Assembly: GCF_030065545.1 (NCBI RefSeq)
Contig: NZ_JASJNC010000003.1
Location: 1 to 64,000, forward strand
Reading direction: 5' to 3'
Length of the DNA: 64,000 nt
DNA from: Marinicella marina
GTDB lineage: Bacteria; Pseudomonadota; Gammaproteobacteria; Xanthomonadales; Marinicellaceae
Shown here: positions 26,737-35,569 of the stretch, piece by piece
How the letters are laid out: each line of letters opens with the position of its first letter
Numbering within the stretch: position 1 is the first letter of the stretch
Translations under genes and position numbers: made by a program
Notes under the pieces: model-generated
Databases searched by the model: none
Told to the model about the DNA's origin: nothing
Seen by the model: only the letters and a program-made list of their open reading frames with translations

Positions 26737-28587
26737 ATGAAATTCAGTAAGAACTTACGTTCATTTTTATTACCCGCCAGTTTGTTATTGGCGACCCAAA
26801 TACAAGCCGTCGAGCTTAAAGTCAAAGTTGAGAATTTAGGCCCTGAAGGTGGTTTGTATTTCACCCCACTATGGGTCGGTTTTCATGATGGCAGTTTTGA
26901 TTTGTACGATCGCGGTGCTGCGGCCTCAGCAGGCGTTGAACGCTTTGCGGAGGATGGTGACTTTGCTGCTTTGAGGGATGAGTTTGCGCCTTCTGGTGGC
27001 TTTGATGCAGTTATTTTAAACCCAGAAGGTTTTGCTGGTGCACCGGTGTTTGATCCCGGTTTAGCCAGTTATGAGGTGTTCGATGTTGATCCCAGTAACC
27101 AATACTTCAGTTATGGTGCGATGATTCTGCCATCCAACGACGCCTTCATCGCCAATGGTGACCCAATGGCCCACCAAATATTCAATGCCGCTGGTGAATT
27201 CACCGGACCTGTTTCATTTGTGGTTTACGGCGCCGATGTTCTGGATGCAGGCACCGAGGCAAATACCGAATCTGATGCCGCATTTTTGAACCAAATGGCA
27301 CCAGATACCGGTGAGGCAACTGCTGATACGGTGCAACTGCACCCGGGTTTCAATGGTTCAGCAGCTAATCCCAGTGCCACACCGGTTAACATTCTCGGTG
27401 CCACTGTGCCTCCGGGTACCGCCATCGATGCCACCGCTGGTGACTTCACCCGAGGTATCTACCCCATCATGCGTGTGACCATCCAACAAAACAGCACACC
27501 TGTTCGCGTCTCTGTCAAAAACACTGCCAGCGAAGGTGGCACCTTCTTCACGCCTCTTTGGGTGGGTTTTCATGACGGCGAATTTGATATTTATGACCGT
27601 GGTGCATCGGCCAGTGTCGGCTTGGAGCGTTTCGCTGAAGACGGCAGCTTTGATGCCTTGCGCAGTGATTTTGCTGGATTCAATGGTCAAGATGCGGTGA
27701 TTTTAAATCCAGAAGGATTTGCTGGCGCACCGGTGTTTGATCCCGGTTTGGTCAGCAGCGAGGTATTCAATCTGAATCCAAGCACCGACAGGTACTTTTC
27801 ATACGGCGCCATGTTATTACCCTCAAATGATGCTTTTTTTGCCAATGGTGACCCCAAAGCACATGCACTGTTCAATGCCAATGGTGATTTTGTTGGACCG
27901 GTGGCATTCAAAGTCTATGGTTCAGACATATTAGATGCAGGTACCGAGGCGAATACCGAAAGTGATGCAGCCTTCTTTAACCAATCAGCACCAGACAGCG
28001 GTGAGGCTACCAATGATGTGGTTACAACTCACCCAGGTTACAATGGTTCAGTCGGTAATCCTGATGGCACACCACAAGTGTTCTTGGGCGGCACCGGCGG
28101 CCCAGGTATCAGCTTTGATGAGACCGCAGCCGATTTCACCACCGCAGGTTACCAAGTGGCAGAAGTCAGGGTCTCAAGTTTAGTTGATGGTGGCTTCAGT
28201 GGCTCTTGGTATGACCCAGCAAGGGACGGTCATGGTTTGGTGATTGAGATCACTGAAACTGATGCCGGTAATCAGGCTGTGATCTCTTGGTACCACTATG
28301 CAGCCGATGGTTCTGGTGAACAAATTTGGTTAATCGGTACCGGTCCAGTGGTTGGCGATACGGCCATTGTTGAGTTGATTCAATCCTCAGGTGCTGTCTT
28401 TGGTGATGCTTTCAATGCTGATGATGTAACCCGCACCAACTGGGGCCAAGTCCGCATCAAGTTCAACTCTTGTACAACGGCTTCATTGTCTTACGACTCA
28501 TTGGTTGAGGGCTTTGGTTCTGGCACTGAAACACTGACGCGATTGACTTCTGGTCCAGCCGCTTTCAATGGTGCCTGTCAGCTGTAA
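26737..28587 (+). CDS. Secreted protein with two spondin_N domains
   Basis: A 616-residue exported protein with a clear ribosome-binding site (CGAGGAG). After a signal peptide (1-24) come two homologous spondin_N-like repeats, about 26-250 and 254-490. Each has the block E-GG-xFTPLWVGFHDG-FD-YDRGA, then NPEGFAGAPVFDPGL, YFSYGAM-LPSNDAF-ANGDP and DAGTEANTESDAAF. A separate C-terminal domain (about 495-616) begins GSWYDPARDGHGLVIEI. Spondin_N proteins are extracellular matrix or surface proteins; the bacterial role is unknown. There is no DGFD tail. Confidence 0.8.
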   Translation: MKFSKNLRSFLLPASLLLATQIQAVELKVKVENLGPEGGLYFTPLWVGFHDGSFDLYDRGAAASAGVERFAEDGDFAALRDEFAPSGGFDAVILNPEGFAGAPVFDPGLASYEVFDVDPSNQYFSYGAMILPSNDAFIANGDPMAHQIFNAAGEFTGPVSFVVYGADVLDAGTEANTESDAAFLNQMAPDTGEATADTVQLHPGFNGSAANPSATPVNILGATVPPGTAIDATAGDFTRGIYPIMRVTIQQNSTPVRVSVKNTASEGGTFFTPLWVGFHDGEFDIYDRGASASVGLERFAEDGSFDALRSDFAGFNGQDAVILNPEGFAGAPVFDPGLVSSEVFNLNPSTDRYFSYGAMLLPSNDAFFANGDPKAHALFNANGDFVGPVAFKVYGSDILDAGTEANTESDAAFFNQSAPDSGEATNDVVTTHPGYNGSVGNPDGTPQVFLGGTGGPGISFDETAADFTTAGYQVAEVRVSSLVDGGFSGSWYDPARDGHGLVIEITETDAGNQAVISWYHYAADGSGEQIWLIGTGPVVGDTAIVELIQSSGAVFGDAFNADDVTRTNWGQVRIKFNSCTTASLSYDSLVEGFGSGTETLTRLTSGPAAFNGACQL

Positions 28588-28745
28588 AAGCATGTTATTA
28601 ACCCACCGACAAGTCACAGTCTTTTCCCCAAGGCTGTGATTTGTTGCATATTTTTTTGATAAATTTGTAAGCAACCATGTCTTTTACCTTTCATGTATTT
28701 AATAACAACCATTTAAATCAAGCTGATGAGGGAGTAGAACCAATC

Positions 28746-29471
28746 ATGTCCAACAATAAGATATTGGTGATTGAGGATGAATTTGATATTGCTCAATTAA
28801 TCAAAATTCATCTGTCTGAAATTTGTGACCAAGTCCAGCTGGTTCACGATGGCGAACAGGGGCTGAAGATGGCTTTGCAACATGAATGGAGCGCTGTGGT
28901 CTTGGACTTGAAGCTACCCGGCATGGACGGCTTGGAAATTTGTCGACGCATTCGCAGCCAATCAAACTACGTCCCCATATTGATGCTCACCGCAAAATCC
29001 ACGGAACTGGATCGTGTGTTGGGCTTAGAGCTGGGTGCCGATGATTATTTAACCAAACCGTTCAGTGTGATGGAGTTAACCGCACGGGTGAAAGCCTTAA
29101 TCAGGCGGTTTGATGCCAGCAGGGGTTATCAACAAAACAGCATTGCTGCTGATCTTTCTTATCCAGGACTTCAAATCCTCACTGAACAACGCACGGTGGT
29201 AGTTGATGGCAACGAAATTAAGCTGACAGCAAAAGAATTTGATCTACTACACTTTTTTGCCTCACACCCGGACAAAGTATTCAACCGTTCACAATTACTA
29301 GATCAGGTTTGGGGCTATGGGCATGAAGGATACGAACACACCGTGAATTCGCACATGAATCGCCTCCGAACCAAAATAGAAGCCGACAGCAATGAACCCA
29401 AATACATCAAAACAGTCTGGGGGGTTGGCTATAAATTCATCGGCACCTCACAGGTAACCAACCACGCATAA
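28746..29471 (+). CDS. OmpR-family response regulator
   Basis: A two-component DNA-binding regulator of 241 residues. The frame extends to 28677, but ATG at 28746 starts exactly at the receiver domain (NNKILVIEDEFDIAQLI). The phosphoacceptor Asp is in VVLDLKLPGMDGLE, the Thr in ILMLTAKS and the Lys in DDYLTKPFS. The C-terminal winged helix (about 140-235) shows LTAKEFDLLHFFASHPDKVFNR and TVNSHMNRLRTKIE. The partner kinase starts 4 bp after its stop. Confidence 0.92.
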   Translation: MSNNKILVIEDEFDIAQLIKIHLSEICDQVQLVHDGEQGLKMALQHEWSAVVLDLKLPGMDGLEICRRIRSQSNYVPILMLTAKSTELDRVLGLELGADDYLTKPFSVMELTARVKALIRRFDASRGYQQNSIAADLSYPGLQILTEQRTVVVDGNEIKLTAKEFDLLHFFASHPDKVFNRSQLLDQVWGYGHEGYEHTVNSHMNRLRTKIEADSNEPKYIKTVWGVGYKFIGTSQVTNHA

Positions 29472-29475
29472 AACA

Positions 29476-30933
29476 ATGAACTCAATAGCTAAAAAATTAT
29501 CTTTCGTTTTGCTCACCTTATTCATCGTTATAGGTATCATCCTGGCCTTCATCACACGCTATGCCAGCGTCCAATACAATCACGAGATGACCCAGCGGCT
29601 CAATGGCTCGATAGCCATGTACGTGGCTGCTGAAGAGCAACTGATCCAAAATGGCCAGCACAATGAGGCCGCAATTAAGAAACTGGCAGAACGCGCCATG
29701 GTGATTAATCCCACGGTCGAAGTGTATTTGCTGGATAACGAAGGCCGCATATTGAGCCACAACTTACCGACTGGTACAGCGCTGCCTGACCAGATTCCAT
29801 TGTCACAGATTAAGACTTTCATCAGTGAGCCAGAACAGCGCCCTATATTGAATTTAGACCCCAGAAGTCCGCAAACCGAGAAAGCCTTCTCAGCAGCCAA
29901 AGTGACTTTCAACGGACAAGATGAGGGTTATGTATATGCCATTCTGGGTGGCCAAACTTATGAGCTGTTGGCCAAGGACATCAGTAAAAATTGGGTACTA
30001 AAAGTCGCCTTGGCCAGCATTGCAGCGGTACTGATTCTGACCTACCTGATAGGCATCCTGATGGTCAATCAACTGACCAAACCGTTAACCCATGTAACGA
30101 AAAAAGTACGCCGTTTTCAACAACAAATGACCGGTGAAACACCGAACAATCAAAAAGTAGGTGATGAAATCAAAGTGCTGGAGACGGCTTTTCAAAACAT
30201 GCAACGCAAGATCAAACAACAGGTTAAACAGATTCAGGCTGCTGATCAAAACCGCCGTGATTTGATCACCAATGTCTCACACGATCTGCGCACACCTTTG
30301 GCATCAATACAAGGTTATATGGATACCCTGCTGATCAAAAAGGATCAACTGGATGAAAAACAACGTGATTATTACCTGGCCACGGCCAGCAAGCACTGTA
30401 TCCGCTTGAATCAGCTGGTGAATGATTTATTTGAATTATCTAAACTGGATTCATTGGTGATTCAACCCAAGCTAGAGTCGTTCTCACTGTCGGAGTTGAT
30501 GCAGGATGTCAGCATGGAATTTAAAATGCTCGCGCAGCAGCGCAATGTAGATCTGAAAATAGACTTGCTTGATGGCAACACCGAAGTAAGGGCTGATATC
30601 GGATTGATGCAGCGTGTTTTTGAAAACCTCATCAACAATGCCATCAAACACACGCCAAAAAATGGCCAAGTGATGCTCAAGCTACAACAGCATAATGACC
30701 GCTTCAAAGTCATCATCCAAGACACCGGACGCGGTATCAGTGAAAAAGAGCTACCGCACATTTTTGATCGCCTGTTTCAGGCTGAAAACAGTTCTAACCA
30801 CAACCAAAATTCATCGGGTTTGGGTTTAGCCATCGTGAAAAAAATCATGGATTTACACCACACCAAGATCAAAGTCATCAGTCAGTTGAACCGCGGTACA
30901 CAGTTTTCTTTTCAACTGCCAGTGGCAGCATGA
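29476..30933 (+). CDS. Sensor histidine kinase
   Basis: A 485-residue inner-membrane kinase partnered with the response regulator just upstream. Two transmembrane helices (about 9-28 and 176-197) bracket a periplasmic sensor region. HAMP follows (about 197-255). HisKA has the H box NVSHDLRTPLASIQGYMDTL (near residue 270). The ATPase domain has N box NLINNAIKHT, DTGRGIS (G1) and GLGLAIVKKIM (G2). The signal is not known. Downstream is a 150-bp gap, then an unrelated operon. Confidence 0.92.
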   Translation: MNSIAKKLSFVLLTLFIVIGIILAFITRYASVQYNHEMTQRLNGSIAMYVAAEEQLIQNGQHNEAAIKKLAERAMVINPTVEVYLLDNEGRILSHNLPTGTALPDQIPLSQIKTFISEPEQRPILNLDPRSPQTEKAFSAAKVTFNGQDEGYVYAILGGQTYELLAKDISKNWVLKVALASIAAVLILTYLIGILMVNQLTKPLTHVTKKVRRFQQQMTGETPNNQKVGDEIKVLETAFQNMQRKIKQQVKQIQAADQNRRDLITNVSHDLRTPLASIQGYMDTLLIKKDQLDEKQRDYYLATASKHCIRLNQLVNDLFELSKLDSLVIQPKLESFSLSELMQDVSMEFKMLAQQRNVDLKIDLLDGNTEVRADIGLMQRVFENLINNAIKHTPKNGQVMLKLQQHNDRFKVIIQDTGRGISEKELPHIFDRLFQAENSSNHNQNSSGLGLAIVKKIMDLHHTKIKVISQLNRGTQFSFQLPVAA

Positions 30934-31084
30934 ACTTTGAGGCAACGGAATAAGAATCGTTACAATCATAAATAAATGTGCACTCCGTTGTATTTTTGAG
31001 AATTATTATACATTTAGTTCTAAAAGAAATTGACACCCAACTGAGTTTATGACATTTTAAATTCGCACATTGCGGAGAAAGAAA

Positions 31085-31600
31085 ATGAAACATGTATTAT
31101 GTTTGTTGCTGTTGGTTGTCAGCTCAGTTGCCAGCAGTTACGAAATTGAATTGACCAGAACGTATAACAAGGTGTTGGTTGAAAATAATCATATGGTGGT
31201 CAAGATGAATGCCACCGGTGAAGTCAGTATCAGTTATCCCGAATTCATTAAGGACGCCAAAACCAGAGCATTCAATGCATCGGTGAATAAATTGGCAGTG
31301 ATTGATGGTTTGGTCAATCAATTGGATTTCAATACCACTGGCAATATGCTGCAAAACAAATTGAAAGTCATCAAAAGAAATCACAACACCCCTTTGTTTT
31401 ATTCATCTGAGGTTGATTTGATTCAGTTGGTGATTAAACAAGACGATGTGGTTTGGAAAGTTTCCATGGATAATTTAGCAGAGTTACAACAGCATTATGA
31501 ATACATGGGCAGTTGGCAACCTTTGTTGGACCTCATCAAAGAAATACAAAGCTGGTCACAACAAGCCTTACAGCCATCAGCAGCGGGAGCAACACCATGA
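31085..31600 (+). CDS. Small exported protein
   Basis: The start at ATG 31085 follows TGCGGAG; the frame is open 5 codons earlier. The 171-residue product has a signal peptide (about 1-18, CLLLLVVSSVASS) and a mixed alpha/beta body without Cys. It overlaps the downstream protease gene by 4 bp (ATGA), so it is likely to function with it, perhaps as a partner or propeptide-like chaperone. The family is not recognised. Confidence 0.7.
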   Translation: MKHVLCLLLLVVSSVASSYEIELTRTYNKVLVENNHMVVKMNATGEVSISYPEFIKDAKTRAFNASVNKLAVIDGLVNQLDFNTTGNMLQNKLKVIKRNHNTPLFYSSEVDLIQLVIKQDDVVWKVSMDNLAELQQHYEYMGSWQPLLDLIKEIQSWSQQALQPSAAGATP

Positions 31601-32595
31601 AATTTTTAGTGACTATTGCTGTGGTATTATTCAGTAACAACCTCCATGCCGGTGCATACATCTTTGCCGGTGAGTCCAATGGCATTGATATCATCACCCA
31701 TCCCAGTAATTACACGGGTAATTCAGGCGTGGTCGAGGTGAATGTTTGCATCAACCCAAGTTCTGTTGATGCCGCCGACATGGTGATTCCAACACTGAAT
31801 ATCATCAACACCTTTAATGAACTACAGGGCTTTAACAATAATTTGGTATTTGGTGGGGCCAATAATATTCCTTCGGGTCAAATAGACTGGGAGTCTGTGG
31901 CTTTACATGAAGTCGGGCATTGTATTGGTTTGGCGCACCCCAATCTGGGTTCACAAACTGGCGTCAGCGGTTCCAACACCAATTACACCAATTCAACCAA
32001 TGGAGTCGATGATGTGTTCACTTTTAACGATGGCAGTGACAACATCATTGGTTCAGGTGACGATGTCAGAGGCGATGATCAAAACCTGTTCTGGTTCAAC
32101 GACAACGTCAACAACCCATTCGTAGCATCACCACCATTTGATGCAACCACCTATACAAGAGAACTGGCAGATTTACCCAATGGTGACAGTTTCGCAACCA
32201 ATCCAGATATCAATGTGGCCGCAGATTTGGGATTTGCAAACACCGAAGGTGTGATGCAACAAGGTTCACGAGGTGATGAGGATCAGAGGTTATTGGGCGT
32301 TGATGATGTCGCTACTTTGAGGCTGGCCATGAGCGGTTTGGATGAAACGGCTAATACCAATGATGATTACACCATCAGGCTGGTTTATGGCGGTTTGACC
32401 AACAATTGTGACATCAATATTTACAACGACCCAGGTTATTCAGGGTTTGCGGTTTGTGGCGTCGGTGGCTCCTTTCTCAGTAATAACCACGTCGGTATTA
32501 CAACTGGTGATATTCAAACTAATCCGAATACCAATTGGTTTTTTAACGATGTGTCCAATTTTGATGATGTCATTTTTGAGGATGGTTTCGAGTAA
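31597..32595 (+). CDS. Secreted zinc metalloprotease (metzincin) with DGFE tail
   Basis: A 332-residue exported protein. The signal peptide (1-18) is followed by a protease domain with the metzincin zinc site HEVGHCIGLAHPN (about residues 105-117), whose third ligand is the last His. Matrixin-like features fit an extracellular peptidase. The C terminus ends with DDVIFEDGFE, the same kind of tail as in two other secreted proteins in this window. The start at 31597 is chosen because its ATG overlaps the preceding stop, and the true signal peptide begins there. A Met-turn is not obvious by eye. Confidence 0.8.
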   Translation: MKFLVTIAVVLFSNNLHAGAYIFAGESNGIDIITHPSNYTGNSGVVEVNVCINPSSVDAADMVIPTLNIINTFNELQGFNNNLVFGGANNIPSGQIDWESVALHEVGHCIGLAHPNLGSQTGVSGSNTNYTNSTNGVDDVFTFNDGSDNIIGSGDDVRGDDQNLFWFNDNVNNPFVASPPFDATTYTRELADLPNGDSFATNPDINVAADLGFANTEGVMQQGSRGDEDQRLLGVDDVATLRLAMSGLDETANTNDDYTIRLVYGGLTNNCDINIYNDPGYSGFAVCGVGGSFLSNNHVGITTGDIQTNPNTNWFFNDVSNFDDVIFEDGFE

Positions 32596-32622
32596 CAGCA
32601 TCGCGCGCTGGTTCTCTCACCA

Positions 32623-33189
32623 TCAGGTGTTACGAATTTTCTCAGCTTTCACCTGATAATAAACCACTTCCATATCTCCCAACGGGTCTTTATGCATCGC
32701 AGTTTTGGTGTATTGCATGCCCAATTTTTTCATCACTGCTATGGATGCCAGATTATCTGGCATCGCAATGGCGGAAAAAATCCCAACATCTTGGCTTGAT
32801 GCCAACGTCTGCATGATGTGTTGCGCCGCTTCGGTGGCATAACCAGCGCCCCAAGCTTTGCGCTTGAATCGCCAACCCAACTCCCAATCATCCCAAGACG
32901 GATTGTCAGTGAAATAATTCATCGGCCTGACCAATATCCAACCAATAAACTCATCATTTGCTGTGACCCTTACCTGCCACAAGCCCCAGCCTTTGGTGGG
33001 GTTGGTGTATTTGACCATTCTTGGGATGAAGACATCATGAATCTCTTGCATCGAGGTCATTTTGCCACCGTTGATGTAGCGCATGACTTCAGCATCTTGG
33101 TCCAATTCAAACAACAGCTGGGTATCGGCTGGCCCCATCAAAGCATAGCTCAATCTGTTTGAGGGCGGCATGCTGAGTTGATCATTCAT
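32623..33189 (-). CDS. GNAT-family N-acetyltransferase (RimJ/RimL-like)
   Basis: A 188-residue acetyltransferase resembling the ribosomal-protein-acetylating group: RLSYALMGPADTQLLFELDQD at the N terminus, WELGWRFKRKAWGAGYATEAAQHIM (motif A, near residue 95) and AIAMPDNLASIAVMKKLGM (near residue 145). The target is unknown. It overlaps the upstream gene by 8 bp, so the two acetyltransferases are co-transcribed. Confidence 0.85.
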   Translation of the reverse strand: MNDQLSMPPSNRLSYALMGPADTQLLFELDQDAEVMRYINGGKMTSMQEIHDVFIPRMVKYTNPTKGWGLWQVRVTANDEFIGWILVRPMNYFTDNPSWDDWELGWRFKRKAWGAGYATEAAQHIMQTLASSQDVGIFSAIAMPDNLASIAVMKKLGMQYTKTAMHKDPLGDMEVVYYQVKAEKIRNT

Positions 33190-33460
33190 TGAGCAGGTCT
33201 TGATACACTTTGTTTTTGTCTATCATCGAAGCCACGAATGAACATGTGGGCTTAACCTTGAGGTGGTTAACCCTGGCAAAAGCCAAGCCATATTTAACCA
33301 AATCGGTACCCAGCCCTTGACCGCCCAATTCCTTGGGTACGATGGTGTGGGTGTAATCAATGTAATCACTGTATGACTGGTATGTCATATACCCCATGTA
33401 ATCTCCCACATGAATTTCGAACCTTTGTTTGTCTTGGTTATGTTGGATGTCTGTGTTCAT
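33182..33460 (-). CDS. Small GNAT-like acetyltransferase
   Basis: A 92-residue protein of the minimal GNAT group (YjdJ-like). Start chosen at ATG 33460; the frame extends to a TTG at 33478. The motif is HTIVPKELGGQGLGTDLVKYGLAFARVN, with VKPTCSFVASMI after it. These minimal proteins bind acetyl-CoA but their substrates are mostly unknown. It overlaps the RimJ/L-like gene. Confidence 0.75.
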   Translation of the reverse strand: MNTDIQHNQDKQRFEIHVGDYMGYMTYQSYSDYIDYTHTIVPKELGGQGLGTDLVKYGLAFARVNHLKVKPTCSFVASMIDKNKVYQDLLNE

Positions 33461-33575
33461 ATAATTAAATGTAGTCAATTAAACATTATTGTAGCAAAAA
33501 CCGCCATTAAACCTTCACCTAAATCTCATCAAAACATGCTAAGCTTTTCAATGTGATCCAGTGATAATTTTACCC

Positions 33576-34580
33576 ATGAAAAATACCTTACTTTGTTTAT
33601 TGATTTTGTTCACTGTTGGTTGCAGCCAACCCATCAAGCCCACTCAACAGACCCTACAAACCATCGCCTTTGGTTCTTGTAACAAGGAATATGAAGACCA
33701 ATCATTCTGGCCGCTAATCGCTGCGCAACAACCCGATTTGTGGGTTTGGCTGGGTGATAACATCTACGCAGACACCGACGACATGGTGTTAATGGGCAAC
33801 AAATACCACCAACAAAAAACCAATCCATATTACAGTCAATTCATTGCACAAGTACCTGTAACCGGCATTTGGGATGACCATGATTATGGCATCAACGACG
33901 GCAACAAAACATTCCCCATGAAAGCCCAAGCCGAAGACCATTTTTTGGCCTTCATGGACATCACTGAAGATGCAGCTGTTAACCAGTACCCAGGTATTTA
34001 TCGCAGCCAAGTCTTTGGAACTGTGCCCAATCAAGTTAAAATTTTTCACTTGGATACCAGATACTTCCAAGACCCATTGGTGAAGACGCCCAAAGGATCA
34101 GCCAAAAATTATGTGGCTCAACCAGATGGTCAAGTTTTAGGTAAAGAACAATGGCAGTGGTTACAAAATGAATTAACCCAATCACAAGCCAATATCAACA
34201 TCATCGCCAGCAGCATCCAAGTGATTGCCGAGGATCACAAATATGAAATGTGGGCTAATTTCCCCAATGAGCGAAAAAAATTATTGGACTTGATAGTCAG
34301 TTCAGGCGCCAACAACCCCATCATCCTCAGTGGTGATCGGCACCTGTCTGAAATTTCAAAAATCAATTGGCAGGGTCAAGAGTTGATAGATGTCACTTCC
34401 AGCGGCATGACACATTCTTTTTCAGGTACTGATGAATACAACCGCCACCGCATCCATGATTTAATCACCACAGAATCATTTGCCACCCTTGCCATAGATT
34501 GGTCCAATAAGACTTTAGAAATTTTACAAATTGGTATGGATGGTCAAACGATAAACGCGCACAAGATGAACCTCAACTGA
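33576..34580 (+). CDS. PhoD-like alkaline phosphatase lipoprotein
   Basis: A 334-residue metallophosphatase from ATG 33576; the frame opens at 33561. It has a lipoprotein signal with lipobox-like TVGC near residue 17. The core shows FGSCNKEYEDQSFWPLI, DLWVWLGDNIYAD, GIWDDHDYGINDG, ILSGDRHLSEI. These supply the Asp/Asn/His metal ligands of alkaline phosphatase D. It probably hydrolyses phosphodiesters or phosphomonoesters at the outer membrane. The gene stands alone, convergent with its downstream neighbour. Confidence 0.85.
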   Translation: MKNTLLCLLILFTVGCSQPIKPTQQTLQTIAFGSCNKEYEDQSFWPLIAAQQPDLWVWLGDNIYADTDDMVLMGNKYHQQKTNPYYSQFIAQVPVTGIWDDHDYGINDGNKTFPMKAQAEDHFLAFMDITEDAAVNQYPGIYRSQVFGTVPNQVKIFHLDTRYFQDPLVKTPKGSAKNYVAQPDGQVLGKEQWQWLQNELTQSQANINIIASSIQVIAEDHKYEMWANFPNERKKLLDLIVSSGANNPIILSGDRHLSEISKINWQGQELIDVTSSGMTHSFSGTDEYNRHRIHDLITTESFATLAIDWSNKTLEILQIGMDGQTINAHKMNLN

Positions 34581-34612
34581 AATTTGAATACCATGTGAGT
34601 TTGGTTAGCGCC

Positions 34613-34978
34613 TCAACCCAATGCAGCATTCACACAGTCAGTATTGCACTCGCTTAAACTGCTAACAACCATGATGGTTTGTTCCTGAGATTGGAGCTGC
34701 GTTATCAGCGAGTGTTCCCGGATGTCTTGAAAAACCAGCCAAAAGATCACCATCAGAATTATCACCAGCAGCGGTAAAATCAGCAGCAGCAATGACAACT
34801 TGATAGGTTTTATCCGGCCGTTTTTTTGTTGGTCCTGCTTTTTTAGTCTGTTAGTAGGCATAGAATAGTTGATTTCCGAGCCACAATTTTCACAGGTAGA
34901 TATCGGCTTTCTTGGCTCATTGGTATGACAGGGGTGGCCGCAAGATGGGCATTGGTATGATTCATTTAGGTGCATCAT
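34613..34978 (-). CDS. Zinc-ribbon membrane protein
   Basis: A 121-residue protein. Two CxxC pairs (CPSCGHPC at about 10-17 and CENCGS near 28-33) form an N-terminal zinc ribbon. A single helix (about 65-90) anchors it, and a short periplasmic tail follows. The start is ATG 34978; a GTG at 34993 is also in frame. It lies next to the prophage junction. Function unknown. Confidence 0.6.
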   Translation of the reverse strand: MMHLNESYQCPSCGHPCHTNEPRKPISTCENCGSEINYSMPTNRLKKQDQQKNGRIKPIKLSLLLLILPLLVIILMVIFWLVFQDIREHSLITQLQSQEQTIMVVSSLSECNTDCVNAALG

Positions 34979-35054
34979 GGCATTATAATTCACAGCCAGT
35001 ATTGAAAGTGAGAATTAGCCTTTAATTTATATGATGCATTGGGTTTGAATAAAA

Positions 35055-35102
35055 TGGTGCCCGGAGGCGGAATCGAACCACCGACACGGGGATTTTCAAT
35101 CC
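35055..35102 (-). other. attL: tRNA-Phe 3' fragment
   Basis: On the minus strand this reads GGATTGAAAATCCCC, then GTGTC, a T arm around GGTTCGATTCC, an acceptor half and terminal CACCA. It is the 3' half of tRNA-Phe with anticodon GAA, as in E. coli. To its right, the would-be 5' anticodon stem is replaced by unrelated phage sequence. This is the duplicate fragment left at one end when a phage integrates into a tRNA gene and restores the gene at the other end. Confidence 0.85.
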
Positions 35103-35162
35103 TGACTGGTATCGACTGGGATAATCCAGGTCTTTAAGATCAATAGGTTACGTTATGGTCTC

Positions 35163-35236
35163 CGTTGGGTTTCCTGTGGATTGTTAAGTTATCTGATAAC
35201 TGTTAGTGGTTCGTTGGTATCCTGTGGGATGTTATT
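35163..35236. repeat. Imperfect direct repeat, candidate integrase arm sites
   Basis: CGTTGGGTTTCCTGTGG (35163-35179) and CGTTGGTATCCTGTGGG (35212-35228) are near-identical, and the similarity extends a few bases with TGTTA. They are about 49 bp apart, close to five helical turns, and lie just inside the attL core and beside the integrase. Arm-type integrase binding sites have this placement. The second copy overlaps the end of the 57-residue gene. Confidence 0.5.
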
Positions 35237-35405
35237 CGCTTGGCACCTCGCTTATTTTTACTGGTACAACCTGAAAACGGCCATCAACTTCCTGATTCAA
35301 ATCCATACATGTGTTTTTAACCAATGTGGGTATGTCGTTAGTTGTTTCTGGCATCAGCTCATTGTCGAATGTGTCTTTAACACACCACGCTTCTACTTCA
35401 CTCAT
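35232..35405 (-). CDS. Small phage protein, paralog of the gene at 39713-39889
   Basis: A 57-residue protein starting MSEVEAWCVKDTF and ending VPVKISEVPSE. It matches the other prophage protein (MSEVKIWCVKD...VEVKISEVRSK) at both ends while the middle differs. Its ATG overlaps the stop of the upstream 55-residue gene (ATGA). Function unknown. It is the phage gene nearest the attachment site. Confidence 0.6.
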   Translation of the reverse strand: MSEVEAWCVKDTFDNELMPETTNDIPTLVKNTCMDLNQEVDGRFQVVPVKISEVPSE

Positions 35406-35569
35406 GATTGCCTCACAATAAACTGGTTCTCTCTAATGGCCTCAAGCTGTCTACGGTACCAGATAACCTTAAGTTTCCTGAGGAACGTCTGCTTCTTCTT
35501 GACCTCCTGTTTTAGTTTGAATCTGATTCGTTGGTAGGGTGTTAAGTGTTTCTCTTTGTATTTATTCAT
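35402..35569 (-). CDS. Small basic phage protein
   Basis: A 55-residue strongly basic protein (RIRFKLKQEVKKKQTFLRKLK; Lys/Arg-rich throughout). The ATG at 35569 overlaps the integrase stop codon; an ATG at 35572 is also in frame. It is translationally coupled to the integrase above and the 57-residue gene below. A small basic protein in an int operon beside attP could be an excisionase or architectural protein, but no motif proves it. Confidence 0.6.
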   Translation of the reverse strand: MNKYKEKHLTPYQRIRFKLKQEVKKKQTFLRKLKVIWYRRQLEAIRENQFIVRQS

